64,000 nt of DNA from Copromyces sp. CBS 386.78 (lineage: Eukaryota > Ascomycota > Sordariomycetes > Sordariales > Sordariaceae): assembly GCA_030685235.1 (NCBI GenBank), contig MU839087.1:186001-250000 (forward strand), written 5' to 3'. Below the pieces are notes generated by a model. The model was given only the letters and a program-made list of their open reading frames with translations. It had not been told where the DNA came from and searched no databases. How positions within the stretch are numbered: the stretch's first letter is position 1; each line of letters opens with the position of its first letter. Below, piece by piece: positions 13,605-25,670 of this stretch. The position numbers and the translations under genes were made by a program.

Positions 13605-14121
13605 CCAGTGTGATGTATCTATGACATAGCTGGCTTAAAGGTCACCGATTGCGGAAGTTCTCTGTTTTACTACGCATCAGCTGCAAACGAGAGGTGTAGA
13701 GGGAAGGGCCAGGATTGCCGCATACCAATTACATCACTGCTCAGGGTGTTCAAACAGCTACATGGCCCGCTTTGATAATCACAGTACAAAGACAACCCAA
13801 TACCAACACTGAAACGGGAAAGGAATGTCTCACACTCACGATGCCGATTCCATCACCACGGAGACAGCCGTCCTGCTGAACCAGATCACCGACATCTACC
13901 CATGCTCACTCCCGCTTGTACATTTGACACATGGCTGACAACCTTGTCCACCTCGGAATGTGGTGATGAATGCACTCGGCATAGCAGAGAATTCAATCCA
14001 TCGTAACATCATATGATACGCTTAAGATGCGCGACTAAGAACGAGGTATTTGGTTTATTCACGAAGCTCCTAATGACAATCTAACAAACTGAACTAATAA
14101 GGCCATACGAGGCTCCAGCAT
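13605..14121. other. Intergenic stretch, no gene seen
   Basis: About 500 bp between the 92-aa gene's upstream side and the 3' end of the arsenite methyltransferase gene. It probably contains the promoter of the former and the terminator of the latter; no specific site recognised. Confidence 0.5.
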
Positions 14122-15178
14122 CTAGTTCTTGACAGCATAGATCTTGTAAGAACCAACCCACTCGTTGAGATCTTCCGTCTTTTCAACCTCAGCCTCGGGC
14201 TTTGCAGCGGGCTTGCAGCACGACGACTCCTTCTTCTCAACAGGCTTGCAGCACGACGACTCCTTCTTCTCAGCAGGCTTGCAGCAAGAGGAGGAAGCAG
14301 CAGGGGCAGCAGGCTTGCAGCACGAAGAAGAAGCCTTCTCCTCCTCCTTGACCATTCCAGGGGGAGCGCAGCACCCGCCCCTGTTGCCCTCCTCATCCGT
14401 ATCCAAATAAACATTAATATCCGCGCCCGTATCCTGAATCAGCACCTGCTCAAAGCCCGCCTCCTTCAGCCAGTTCTCATACTGTTGCTTCTCGCTCGCG
14501 CCCGCAATGCAGCCGACATACATGGCGATGTCATTCCTCAACTTCTCTGGCAACGGCTTCTTGGCGAGGATATCGCTGACAGCAATACGGCCGCCGGACT
14601 TCAAGACGCGGTGCATCTCCTTGAAGACCAAGGGCTTCTCGGCCTCAGGGACGAGGTTGATGACGCAGTTGGAGATGATGCAGTCGGCAATGCCGGACTC
14701 GACGGGGATGGAGGTGATGGACCCTTTGATGAAAGAGACTTGAGAGTCCGGGAAACCGCGGGAGGACTTGAGTGCGTTGGCCCGGGACAGCATGTCGTCG
14801 TTGAAGTCGATGCCGATGGAGCGGCCGGTGGGACCGACGCGGTGCGCGGCGAGGAAGACGTCGAAGCCGGCGCCGGAGCCGAGGTCGATTACTGTTTCGC
14901 CCTGGTTTGTTGTTGTTGTCAGCATGGGAGTTGAATGAGTTGAGGAATGGAATACAAAGGGACATGTCGGTACGGACCTCACGCAGGCTGGTAATGGCAA
15001 GGGGGTTACCGCAGCTCAAACCGAGGTTGGCGCCTTCAGGAATGTTGGCGAGTTCTTCCTCGGTGTAGCCGAAGGACTTGGCGACGGTTTCGCCATACTT
15101 GACGCTGGTGGTCTGGGAGGCGGCACTGTAGTGCTTGGCGACCTCCTCGTAGATTTGGGAAGTATCTCTGGTATCCAT
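14122..15178 (-). CDS. arsM: Arsenite (As III) S-adenosylmethionine methyltransferase with CC-rich tail
   Basis: Two exons, 14978-15178 and 14122-14901, with a 76-nt intron (GTCCGT...CAG); spliced product 326 aa. The family transfers methyl groups from SAM to arsenite. The SAM-binding core is plain: [16 protein letters not shown] follows the splice junction, then GIDFNDDML and a [11 protein letters not shown] strand. Cysteines expected for arsenic binding are present: SCGNP in the N-terminal exon, YVGC in the middle and a GCC pair near residue 250. The last 75 residues carry four SCCKP repeats separated by Pro/Ala/Lys/Glu spacers, an unusual vicinal-thiol tail that could bind arsenic or another thiophilic metal (inference). 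The gene is divergent from a bZIP factor, 638 bp apart. Assignment to the ArsM/AS3MT family is confident; the substrate was not tested. Confidence 0.9.
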
Positions 15179-15816
15179 GGTGGAAGGTGTTGTGGTTGGA
15201 GTTAGAGGTGTAAGGTTGTTTCTCTTCAAGGATTGAGATAGCAAGTGCAGTGAAGAAGTTGATGTTGGAGACTTTTACCATCTTCTCATTCCGCAGTGCC
15301 AGCACCTCCATTTATACCCATTTTCGTGATACTCCATCCAATCTGTCATCTTCCATGATCATCCGTGGCATTGAAAACTTTGTGCCATGGATCGGGAAAC
15401 GTCGTGGTGGTGGTTTCCGTATTGGGTCTAGTGTAATTTCATGCGGAGTGGATGGAGCTTTGCAAGCGAGTCGTTCTCGTAGAGGATGACCACTCAAAAG
15501 CTGGAAGCAAGCACCAAAACCGGGATCGTTGTTTGATAACTACTTTGACCAATGAGCATTCGTCCTTGTTTCCTCAAACTGGCAAATTTTCAGTTTGTCA
15601 TCGGTGGTTCTCTCATGACTCTGGACTTTCGCCTCTTCTCCCAAATCCACTTCTGCAACCAAACGCATCCCAACAATTCAACACGCACACCTGTTTTGGG
15701 CTGCATAACGCGGCAATAAGCAAGAAAGCTGCACGATATCCCCCCTCCATCGTTGGGGATAGGTAGCCGGACCTCGTGGAAATACACAAGTCGTTGAAGA
15801 TAGCAACCCAACCGCA
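15179..15816. promoter_or_regulatory. Divergent intergenic region between arsM and the bZIP gene
   Basis: The 638 bp between the two start codons must contain both promoters. Short open frames here on both strands look like chance. I see no unambiguous bZIP palindrome. Co-regulation of the pair is inference from geometry only. Confidence 0.5.
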
Positions 15817-16974
15817 ATGACGTCCACCGAGTCCTTCAAGGTTCACAAATTCTCTTCGAAACTCCCAGAAGCAGAAGCTGCCCGGCAGAGAGAGAACCAG
15901 CGGCGTCATCGGGCGAGAGTGAAGGGTAAAATTGCCGAGCTGGAAAGTTCTCTGGCTGACACTCGCGAAAGGCTTGATGCGGCTCTCAAACATATCCGAG
16001 AACTCGAGGCCGAGAACCAGAGACTCCGGCAAGGGTCCTCTTCAGTCTATACTAGTCCGGAACCTCGGGATGAGTCCCCTGCTGAGCAGCTCCTCTACAT
16101 GAGCCAAGGAGGGCGTAATGGCTACCACTACTCTCAGCCGTCCCACCACCACCATCAGTTCGAGCCACATCAACCAAGGCCAAGGCAACACCAACAGCAA
16201 CACCGAGAACAGTACCGACAGCCGTCCATGGTAAATGGCCTAGACGTCCTAGCCAGCAGCACCCAACAGCAACACCGACAGACCCCCATGGTAAACGGCC
16301 TGGACATCCTAGCCAGCATCTCGTCCAGCGAAAGTGCAGTACCGCCGGCCCGCCACCGCACCTACCACCCCCACGAAATAGACTGTGCTCGAAATTTAGC
16401 TTCCCTGCCGAGCTACGAGCCCACACCCATAGCCTCTCCTAGAGACATGTCCCCGATTGCCGGACTACTCTCTATGGCTACCGCCTCCTCGCATACAAGG
16501 CATGTCGCAACCGGCTTCCATTCACCATCTGCCACCACCATCTCAGCCAGCTCGTCCACCGAGTCGCCAAGCCAGGCCTCAGTCTTTGATTTCATCATCA
16601 GAGGCGGCCACTACGACCCTTCCTCGACCTCGAATTCCCAGTCCTCCTCGGTAGAGACAACTCGAACTACGCCGGACAAGATCGGCGAGCTAATTGAATG
16701 TCTCGATAACAACAACGAATACGAAGACGACTTGGCTCTGCCAGCTCCTCAACCTGGCGAATCCACGATGCCATGCCGGGAAGCTTTCTCGATCGTCAGG
16801 AAGATTCAGACGGCGAGACCGGATTACTACTACGATGCGGACGGTCATGAGGCAGAAAGCGTTGCAAGGGAGCAATGGAGACAGGGGTTCAGGGGCGAGA
16901 CTGAGCCTGGTTCAGGATGTAGAGTGCAGACGCAGTTGGTGTATGACTATGTTGATCATATTACTGGGCCCTGA
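15817..16974 (+). CDS. bZIP transcription factor
   Basis: Single exon, 385 aa. Residues about 19-72 form a basic region (RQRENQRRHRARVKGKIAEL) running into a leucine/heptad zipper (LESSLADTRERLDAAL and on), the DNA-binding and dimerisation module of fungal bZIP proteins. The basic region lacks the Yap-type NRxxQRxFR pattern, so it is not an obvious Yap8/Yap1. The rest is low complexity: His/Gln-rich, Ser/Pro-rich, and it contains two near-identical copies of MVNGLDxLAS about 24 residues apart, also visible as a DNA duplication near 16205-16320. The product should be nuclear. Divergent placement next to arsM makes a regulatory link to arsenic response possible but unproven. Confidence 0.85.
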   Translation: MTSTESFKVHKFSSKLPEAEAARQRENQRRHRARVKGKIAELESSLADTRERLDAALKHIRELEAENQRLRQGSSSVYTSPEPRDESPAEQLLYMSQGGRNGYHYSQPSHHHHQFEPHQPRPRQHQQQHREQYRQPSMVNGLDVLASSTQQQHRQTPMVNGLDILASISSSESAVPPARHRTYHPHEIDCARNLASLPSYEPTPIASPRDMSPIAGLLSMATASSHTRHVATGFHSPSATTISASSSTESPSQASVFDFIIRGGHYDPSSTSNSQSSSVETTRTTPDKIGELIECLDNNNEYEDDLALPAPQPGESTMPCREAFSIVRKIQTARPDYYYDADGHEAESVAREQWRQGFRGETEPGSGCRVQTQLVYDYVDHITGP

Positions 16975-17858
16975 ACGACGAACGGCTTCCTTGAACAAGT
17001 AGTACTGATGAACAGTTCAGTGGGCTAAGCGGGAACATACAATGCAGCAAACGGGGCAACAAAGATGGATCAGGCTGTGAGACTTGGGATCGTTGGCCTC
17101 GGAATAATCCAGAAGGTCTGAATCCTTTTTTTGAATTTTCATTTATTTTTTCATTTGGGTGGTGAGAGAAAAAACGGCCTGCGCCGGGGACACACTGGCC
17201 CACCGACGCATCGGAACTCGGAATCAAACCACTGCAGATACAAGTGCAATGTGTGTTACCCTATACACCATGGGCAAATTCGGAGGATGTTATGGAAACT
17301 TCTGCATAATATTCGCAGGCATAAATCAAGAGCAGCCACAAGCAGATAACAAGCATTGAGATTAAACAAAAATCATTATCCCGTACGTACGTCCTTTCCG
17401 CGTCACACCGACTGATCTGTCTGACAATGCCAAGCGCTAACCCACTGTTTTACCCAGACGACTTTTCTGGTTGTCGAGGCTGCTCAATCCGGAACCCCCC
17501 CACAATCCATACTTCCAGCAATTGACCAATAGGATAAATGCAGGGGAGGGGCTGCTTACCTTACAAAGACGACACAAGGCAAATATCAGCCTTGCTCAAG
17601 TCCTGACATCATCTCGCTTCAAATTACGTTCAGGGCTTTAACTTCTTTTTTTGTCACGATGGTACCTTGCAAGGCTTCAGATCCAGATCTACTTATATCA
17701 TCCAAACTTTTAACCTACCACATCACAACCATCAACACATCATCCTAGCCTGATTCGACAAGACGACACAGGAACAAAGAACAACAGAGCAAACCCAGCA
17801 CAGCATCGTTTCAGCACATCAAGGGCACTTGCACAAACCCTCACCAGTCACCATCACC
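16975..17858. other. Intergenic stretch with promoter of the VOC gene
   Basis: About 880 bp without a supportable gene. The last 130 bp are rich in CA and lack T runs, as is usual for fungal 5' leaders. Short ORFs around 17131-17359 have no protein-like features. Confidence 0.5.
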
Positions 17859-18431
17859 ATGCCATCCTCAACAACCCCCATCCCCATCCCCATCCCCATC
17901 TCCCCCGGCCCCCTACCTCAAACCCAAGGCTACCACAACAACCCCCTCTCCCACATCTCCTTCGGCGTCCGCTCCTACTCGGCCTCCAAAACCTTCTACA
18001 CCGCCGTCCTCGCCCCCCTAGGCCTGGACCTCGTATTCGACAGCGAAGCCGACCCCCGCACAGCCTTTTTCAAAAAGAACCACATCCGCACATTAGGGTA
18101 CGGGCCCAACAAGGACAACGAGCTGATCAACATCTTCGAGCTTGGCGAGGGAGTGGCCACGCCGCCGGGGCCGGGGTTCCATTTAGCTCTAAATGCGCCG
18201 ACGAGACTGGCGGTGGTGGAGTTCCATGCTGCGGCGGTGCAGAATGGAGGGCTTGATAATGGACTGCCAGGGGTGAGAGAGCAATATGGGGAGAATTACT
18301 TTGCGGCGTTTGTGGTTGATCCGGATGGGCATAGACTGGAGGTGGTTTGTAAGACTAGGATTGCGGATTCCGACGGCGAGGAGGAGGGGGAGTCGAAGGG
18401 GGAGAAGAGGGAGGGAGAGGGAGGACATTGA
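17859..18431 (+). CDS. VOC superfamily (glyoxalase/bleomycin-resistance/dioxygenase-like) protein
   Basis: Single exon, 190 aa from the ATG at 17859; the reading frame is open slightly further upstream but only from TTG. After a Pro/Ile-rich leader with repeated PIPIP, the VOC fold starts at PLSHISFGVRS, continues with FYTAVLAPLGL, GPGFHLALNAP, VVEFHAAAVQNGG and NYFAAFVVDPDGHRLEVVCK. The histidine in SHISF, the histidine in GFHLAL and the glutamate in RLEVV sit where VOC enzymes hold their metal ion. The C-terminal 25 residues are a charged Glu/Gly/Lys tail without known role. Substrate cannot be deduced; the paired cysteines typical of the arsenic-carbon lyase ArsI are not visible, so that specific function is not supported despite nearby arsM. 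Confidence 0.85.
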   Translation: MPSSTTPIPIPIPISPGPLPQTQGYHNNPLSHISFGVRSYSASKTFYTAVLAPLGLDLVFDSEADPRTAFFKKNHIRTLGYGPNKDNELINIFELGEGVATPPGPGFHLALNAPTRLAVVEFHAAAVQNGGLDNGLPGVREQYGENYFAAFVVDPDGHRLEVVCKTRIADSDGEEEGESKGEKREGEGGH

Positions 18432-18677
18432 GGCTCTCGATGGGGTGGTAGATGATAACGGTCCCTCTACGCTGCGGGGATCGGAAAGCGGGACAGTGAC
18501 GGAGAGGAGGTAGGCGGTATCTGATTTCGTGTCTTTGTCCGATGCCGGTGTTTCGTTATCCGTGTCACGAGCGCTCAGCCGCTAGACCTCCCCTCGTCTT
18601 GTCCCCTTGGTCCATAGAGATTGACGAAAAACCAATACATCCTCATCCGTACGACCATCCCGAGATGCCGTCCCTCA

Positions 18678-19577
18678 TCATCCAAAAACCAACCAAGCTC
18701 CAACCACCGCAACCAAAACCCCCATCTTCAACCTGCCAGGCGCCAGCAGCTCCTCTCTCGCGGCACTAATTTTGCGATCAACCATGCTCCCAAAGCTCCC
18801 CACCACGTTTCCCCTAGGCCAATACTCACAAACCAAATACCACCCTCCATTCCCCTTATTCCAACCCTGACACCACCTCACCGCGCACCCCACGTCCGTG
18901 GTATTCTTCCACACCAGCTGCGTAAAATGTCCTGTGTCTTCTCCAACTTTTGCTGCAGAAAAGTCATACTTGTCTCGCTCGTTGCCCCACATTTCTACGC
19001 AGGAGGAGACGTCAGAACACCCCAACGCGAGGTTTTCGCCGTAGGGGCCGTGAGAGTGGACGAGTTCGCATTTGTTTTCGGGGGTGGATTTGGAGCCAGA
19101 CTTGGAGGCGGAAGAAGAAGAAGAAGAAGAAGAAGAAGGGGGATTTTCGGGTAGGCCGAGCTTTTCGAGGTAGGCAGACGCGAAGGAAGCGAGGGTGGAG
19201 TTGTAGACGACTGAAGAGGCGTTGTGTTGAGACCGATAAAAGTTGGTGGAGTTGAGGAGGGCGGCGGTGAAGAGCTTGGGTTCGAGGAAGGAGGGGGCGG
19301 AGATGGCGGGCGTGCCGCTGGGAGAGGCGGTGATGGTGGTTATTGTTGAGACTGTGGTGGGTTCTTTGGCGTGCTGCTGGATTTTATTGAGTTCGGTGGG
19401 AGGTGTGGGTTTGGGTTGGGGGTTTGATGAATTCGGATCGGGATGGCGGGCCTCGACGAGGAAATTGTTTCTGGAAGGTTGGGGTGTTGCGCTGGCTAGG
19501 ACAACTTGATTGAGGGTTAAGATTGTTAAGAGTGTAATCAGCGTTGTCTTCGGACTGTTATGGCTATGGAGGTGCAT
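18678..19577 (-). CDS. Secreted CAP-domain (SCP/PR-1-like) protein, probably GPI-anchored
   Basis: Single exon, 299 aa. An N-terminal hydrophobic segment (TTLITLLTILTLNQVVLASA) is a signal peptide. A Pro/Ser/Thr-rich linker follows, then the CAP domain from about residue 105 (LNSTNFYRSQHNASSVVYN), with HSHGPYGENLALG, the CAP1 motif GHFTQLVWKNTTDVGC and the CAP2 motif WYLVCEYWPRGN. The C terminus ends in a hydrophobic run (MGVLVAVVGAWLVFG), which suggests a GPI-attachment signal. CAP proteins of fungi bind sterols or act at the cell wall; the exact role here is unknown. A nine-serine run in the domain loop is encoded by a trinucleotide microsatellite at about 19108-19138. Several NxS/T sites fit secretion. 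Confidence 0.87.
   Translation of the reverse strand: MHLHSHNSPKTTLITLLTILTLNQVVLASATPQPSRNNFLVEARHPDPNSSNPQPKPTPPTELNKIQQHAKEPTTVSTITTITASPSGTPAISAPSFLEPKLFTAALLNSTNFYRSQHNASSVVYNSTLASFASAYLEKLGLPENPPSSSSSSSSSASKSGSKSTPENKCELVHSHGPYGENLALGCSDVSSCVEMWGNERDKYDFSAAKVGEDTGHFTQLVWKNTTDVGCAVRWCQGWNKGNGGWYLVCEYWPRGNVVGSFGSMVDRKISAAREELLAPGRLKMGVLVAVVGAWLVFG
19106..19139. repeat. (GAA)n microsatellite inside the CAP gene
   Basis: About eleven aag/gaa triplets in a row on the plus strand encode the poly-serine run of the CAP protein on the minus strand; length variation would change only the linker. Confidence 0.9.
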
Positions 19578-20308
19578 GATGGTGGGTTATTGTAGCTAGG
19601 TATCGTCCTCGTAGATGTCTGAATATTCGACCGTCCGAAGACGAGAGAGAAGAGTGAAGAACGACGAAACTCGTCAAGTTCGTCATCTTGTTTCCTTTTG
19701 CTTGTGTATCAGTTGGTTCTTTGTATGTCCGAATTTCGTCGTCCTTTGGCTTCACTCAAAATACCTGTGTCCAAGGAAAGTCACCTATCAAAAACTTGGT
19801 TTCCTCTATATGTTAATAGCAGCTGAGGTCGGTTTCTGTCCGGGTAGGGGGTTAGTGCATTTCGCGGGCGGACCGCATACAAAACCCCGCACGCACTAAC
19901 CAAATCATAGCGCACGGCCCGAAAGTGCACTTTTTGCCCGCAAAATAATTGTTAGTCCTAACTAAATTTCGCGCTTTTTCTGTTAGTGTATTCCGTTCGT
20001 AGATTTTCGCATTGTTTGGGCCCTTCGCGTTGTTTTTGCACAGACACGCAACACTACAACAGTACGTGAATACAATCCGCATAGATACGCTACTATACCG
20101 CTAGCTCGAACTTTAGGTCCCCGTTGTGGCCGTACGGCGGCTGCTGCAACTACTGTAAATACTTATATAACGTAGGGATCCAGCCTTTCACCGCCCGGGA
20201 AGGGAGAGGCCAGCTTGCTGGCCTCCCCGGACACTTGTGAAATGGAGGTGGTCGAACAAGGATGGTTGGCTGGCGCTTCCTTGTGCCTTCTTCTTCTTAG
20301 GGGTCAAT
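19578..20308. other. Intergenic stretch with two hairpins, no gene seen
   Basis: Contains an inverted repeat ggttagtgc/gcactaacc at 19850-19858 and 19893-19901, and a near-palindrome around 20200-20231 with core aggccagcttgctggcct. The sequence is CpG-rich and not RIP-mutated, in contrast to the element that starts at 20309. Confidence 0.5.
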
Positions 20309-20476
20309 TGTCAGACGGCAGGGGATATGTACGTACATAGTCACGGGATTTCGGAGGAGCGGATCAACTACGGGATTTATATTAGATGCCAAATATCGAG
20401 CCAAGTACAAATTAGTACAATAGAATATAGAATACAACTATATTAAACCTCCTACTTTCAAACCCATATTATTATA
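20309..20476 (+). repeat. Left LTR of the Copia element
   Basis: 168 bp beginning tgtcagacgg; the first about 80 bp are nearly unmutated and the inner part is RIP-altered. Confidence 0.93.
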
Positions 20477-23400
20477 ATTAAAAGTCTTATTAATTTAATC
20501 GTTTAAAACTATTGCTAACGATTCAATAATCGAAACCGAAAATAATAATATTTTCTACGACTAAATCCAATAATAGCGTTATACTCAACGCACCCAAGAA
20601 CTAGCCCGTGTAGGAAAATGCCTTTATTTCCCAAGCCCAAAATTTCGGCCTCTAAAAATATATCGACCTAGCGAACCAAATACCCTAACCTATTAACCTA
20701 GAAGAATCTAATATTGTTAATTACTAAAGCGTACCCCCCGAAGGGGAGACCCCCGCCGAACGTAAAATTTGGGAACGAAAACTTTCTAACGTAATATAAA
20801 TCTACAGCTTCTTTTATAAACGCAATTATTGTAACTATATAACCGAAAAATAGGATTAGCGTACTAAAATTAAGGCCCTTTCGGACCTAGGCATTAAAAA
20901 GACTATACTAAATCGATAAATAACTAAAACCGTTAGAGATTAATATTGCGAAACTAATTTTATTTAATATATTAAATTATACGAATAATATAATAACCTT
21001 TCTAAATCCGCTTCCTTTAACGATTGTAAGGCTAAAAAACTTATTAAGGCTACCTTTTTTAACTTTTTTAAACCCCTTATAAAAGGAAATTGTAATTAAT
21101 TTAATTAAACTTTTTAATAAGAATCGGCTATAGTCCTCTATATCGTTTAATAAATTCCTAACGTTAACGAACCTAATTTCTAATTTCTAAAGTTTTATAA
21201 CGCGATTAGATTTTCTCCCTATAATAATTAAGTAAAAATTTATTAATTCTAATACAATAAAAAAATTAAAAAAGATCCTAATTTCTAAATCTCCTTCCGA
21301 ACCGTAGTTAAAGATTTTCGTAAAGTAGTAATAACGAACGCTATTTAAGGAAAAAGTCGCACCCCCCTACTTAAAAATATAATATTCGCAGCTATATTAA
21401 ATAATAAACCCGCTAAGGAGGACGTTCCTAATAATAATAAATAACCTAGCCCGGGGGTAGAAGGATAAGGAGAGGCTATAAAAGTAACCGGTAGGAAATC
21501 CACTCTTAAAAAAAATATTAATAAAAATAAACGTACTTCCTCTTCGTCCCTACCTTCGTTAAAAAAACCCTAACTACTATATAAACTCTATACATTTTAC
21601 GGCTATAAATTAGAATAATACTATTATATAAAACTATAAATAACTTTTAATAATTAAATCGAATCTCCTACTATCTAGAAACGAATAAAAATAAATTTAA
21701 AGAAAGATAAATACTTTAAGGAAACTGTTAACCGCTTTAAATAAATAAATAAAGATAACGAAAATTAATTTAATCGCCGAATTAATAAAAACAATTTCTT
21801 AATACCTACTATAAATTACCATAATACTATATACCTACTAAGAAATTCAATAATCCTCGATTTAAGTATAATAATCTATATCTTTAATAAAATCAATTAA
21901 TTCGACGATTTAAATCCTATAAACCCTAATAATTATATATAGGCTAGGGATAAACGTATACCCATCGAAAAATATAGTAATATTATACTAATAATCTAAA
22001 ATAATAAAGGGGGTTGTAATCTATACTTTATTAATATCGTTTTAATACTAAATATAGCCTATAATTTCGTTTCCTTAAATAGATTCGAAGAGGAATAAAT
22101 TTTCTAAGACTATAAAAATAATTATTTATATTCTAACTTTATAAACTCCCTAATTTATAATATCTATTCTTATTATAACTAATTTATATTAAAATATATC
22201 CCCCTATAAAATAATAACCTTAATAAATCCTCTTTTATTATATATTATTCCAACTATTCTAAACGGAAACCCCAAAAAGGAAATCCTCTCCGCTAGTATT
22301 TTCGACTTAACTACCCTAGCCCTAATACCTTCGTTAAATTTATTGAATAAATATATAGTATTTAGTTAAAAGGATTATATTTAATTTACTACAATTTATA
22401 TATAAAGGCCAAATTAAAACACTAAGTATATAAAGAGGTTCGGGATTACTTCGAAGAACTTAAATTATATTTCACTATTAACTTCTTTTTATATAAGAAA
22501 GTAAAATTCGGTAATATAAAATACTTAAATTTAATAATAATTATAAATTAATTGTCTAAGTTTATTTAAATATACTACTTAAATAACTGAAAAGCGGATT
22601 TTATTATCGCATATTTAGAATCCCTATTCATAAATTTATAAACGAAATATTAAATAGTACTTCGTATTATTAAATACAATAATAAAATAATAAATAATAA
22701 AAAGATCACCGCCTAGTTTTCTAATAAAAGAATTAATATCGAGCCCTTAACGCTTTATATACAAATTCAAAATAGTAGTATAAAACGTTCAAAGGGTATA
22801 ATTAAAATTAAGGCGGTAATAATATATTCGGGTACGAATCTACTTTATAAATTATAATTAGAAATTACTAAAGCGGCTACGTATTTATATAACTTAATTC
22901 CTAAAGCTAAATATTATTAAAAATCCTCTAAAGAAAGATTTAAAACGTTTTATTAATTTAAAAATAATATCGTTCTACTAGCAAATCTATCCCTAACTAT
23001 CGTATACCTTAAAGTCTATAATTACAAAACCTTCGCCCTCTCTATAAAAGTAATAAAAAAGTAAAACAAAACTATAAAATTTAAAGACCGTATATAAATT
23101 AAATATTTAATAGGGTACTAATCAACTAATATTTACCGGATCTAGAACCTATATACGAACACTATTGTTATTATATAAAATATTATATTCAATAAAAATA
23201 AAATATTCTTTAATAATGTTAAAGAAATCTATAATACCCTTAATATCTCCCTTAAAAAATTAGTTATACAACTAAAAAATCTCTACTAAACAAATACCGT
23301 ACAAATAGATCTCCTCTAGTTTAATACTATTAAAAAAGGAATTCCTAACCCCGTTGCCTAAGGCTTTCTAAACGAATCGAATATACTAAGGGAAAAAGAA

Positions 23401-25670
23401 GAATTTAGGATACGAAATCTGCAAACAGGTCTAAAGAATCCGTAAAGGCCTCTAAAAGAACCCCTATTAATACTACTAGTATAAAAGTCGTCGGATTTCT
23501 AGGATACAATTTTAAACTTAAAGAATAAAGAAGAAGGGTATTTACCAACCCTTCCTAAGAGCCTAACCGTATTCCTAATAACCGACCTCTTTTAATTTAA
23601 TAAAAATTTATAGTTAATTATAAATTAATACCTTATATAGGCCGTATCCTTTATATCCGTACGGGAAAATAGACCAATAAGTATTTAAGGAAATAAAATT
23701 ATAGATTAAACCTTCTTAGAAAAAATAAAAAAGAAGGGAATTAAAATCGACCCCGGCTATAACCCCAAATCGAAAATAATAAAAGAATCTATATATTACC
23801 ACAAAGTAAAAAGCACATTAAAAACCCTCTATCGGTCTAACTTTCCACCCCTTCCTAATAATTATAAACAATTTAATTCTCATCCCTTTAGAAAATTCTT
23901 CAAAAACGTAAAGAAGGAATACTTAAATAAATATAAGGATTTTAAATTTTAAAAATAAATTAACGCCGAAGAATCTAAAAATAACGAAATATTTAGCTCA
24001 ATATAAATATATATTTATAAATTCGATTAAAGCGGTTGTTTCCTCAAATATAAAGTATATCTAATTATATATAAAAATCAACAATTCAAAAATAGTATAC
24101 GAAAAACGTACGTAACGATTCTAATAATTAAATCGTTCTATATCTTAATAACGATAATAACCTACTTTAACTTCGATTTAATTTAATATAATATAAAGAA
24201 TATATTTATAAATGTACTATTTAATAAATTAATATATATAAAACTTCCCCCTAATTATATAAAGAAAGGCTAAATATTCCGGCTACTATAAGCGCTATAT
24301 AATCTACGGAAATCTCCTCTCCTCTAGCAATAAAAATTTACTAAAACCCTAATTATTATAAATATAAATCCTTTCCTTATAAAACCCAATATCCTCGTTA
24401 AAAATAATATTTTCTTATTCTTTTATATTAATAATATTATTATTATTTATAAATATAAAAACTAAGAGATCGCTATTACTAAAGGGGTAATAATTATTAT
24501 AAAGAAGAAATATTAATTAACCGGTAGAAATCTATTAAAATAATTCCTAAATATCGAAATTATTTAAGACCGCGAGAAAAGGTTAATTTAATTCTCTTAG
24601 TGTAAATATATCTAAAAGATCGCCGATAAGGTAAAACGAATTAAGAAACTATATATAACCTTAATAGTTAAAAAAGAATTACTCTCCTATTAAAATAACG
24701 TTATACTATATAAAATCGTTGCGTACTAAGTAAAAATCGGTTCTATCCTCTATATCGCCGTTATATTGCAATTAAATATCGCTTTCCTAATTTCTAAATT
24801 CGTTTAATTTAATTCCAACCCTAATTCTACTTATTATGTAATAATAAATTAAATAATCCTCTATTTTCTTATAATTCAAAATTTCGCCTTTTAACTAAAT
24901 AGTAAAGACCGCTATAATTTCTACGTTATAATTAACTCCTTATTTATAAATAATTCCTTTAATTATAAAAATTTATAAATATTCGTAATATAATTATTAG
25001 GCAATATTATTAATTAGTATATTAATAAGTAAAATACTATTATAACCTTATTAATAAAAATTAAATTACTATCCTTAAATTAAAGTATTAAAGAGGCGAT
25101 TTACGCCCGCTGCTTATTTAACGAATTTATACTAAATTTCCTAAATTAAGAAAAGACCCCTATAAAATATAATAATAAATAAATAATCCGCTTTATTGTA
25201 AAGGAAGGAATATAATTCGTTATAAAGTTTAAATATATAAATGTATATAAATATTAGTTAAAGTAAATATAAGAGAAGAAATTAATTAATATAATATACG
25301 TACTAACTAAAGAGTAAATTGCTAATAGGCTTACGAAAAGCTTCCTTTCCGCAATTTATTTAATTTCGTTAGAATAATTAGGATTTATAGAATTATAATA
25401 ACTACCGATTTAACTACGGGAATTTAATAACGGAAATATTGTTATAAGGCGCCTTAAAGGTATAGAAGACTCTAATAAAGAGGATACGGGTAACGAAACG
25501 GCGAATATATTTATTAATAATTCTTACGAATAATAGTTTAAAAATTACCGTAACAAGGAACAACTAAGGATTATATTTAAGAATAGCATTATTTTTAGCC
25601 AATTTTAAAAGAATTTTAAGGTATTTCTAGGTAGATCTAGTACGGTTTGTACGCCAAATTTAAGGAGGTA

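Noticed and set aside
14485..14934. 149-codon plus-strand frame opposite arsM
   Set aside because: Antisense shadow of the methyltransferase exon.
17859..18431. ArsI-type arsenic-carbon lyase for the VOC protein
   Set aside because: The cysteines needed for trivalent organoarsenic binding are not seen; only the general VOC ligands are.
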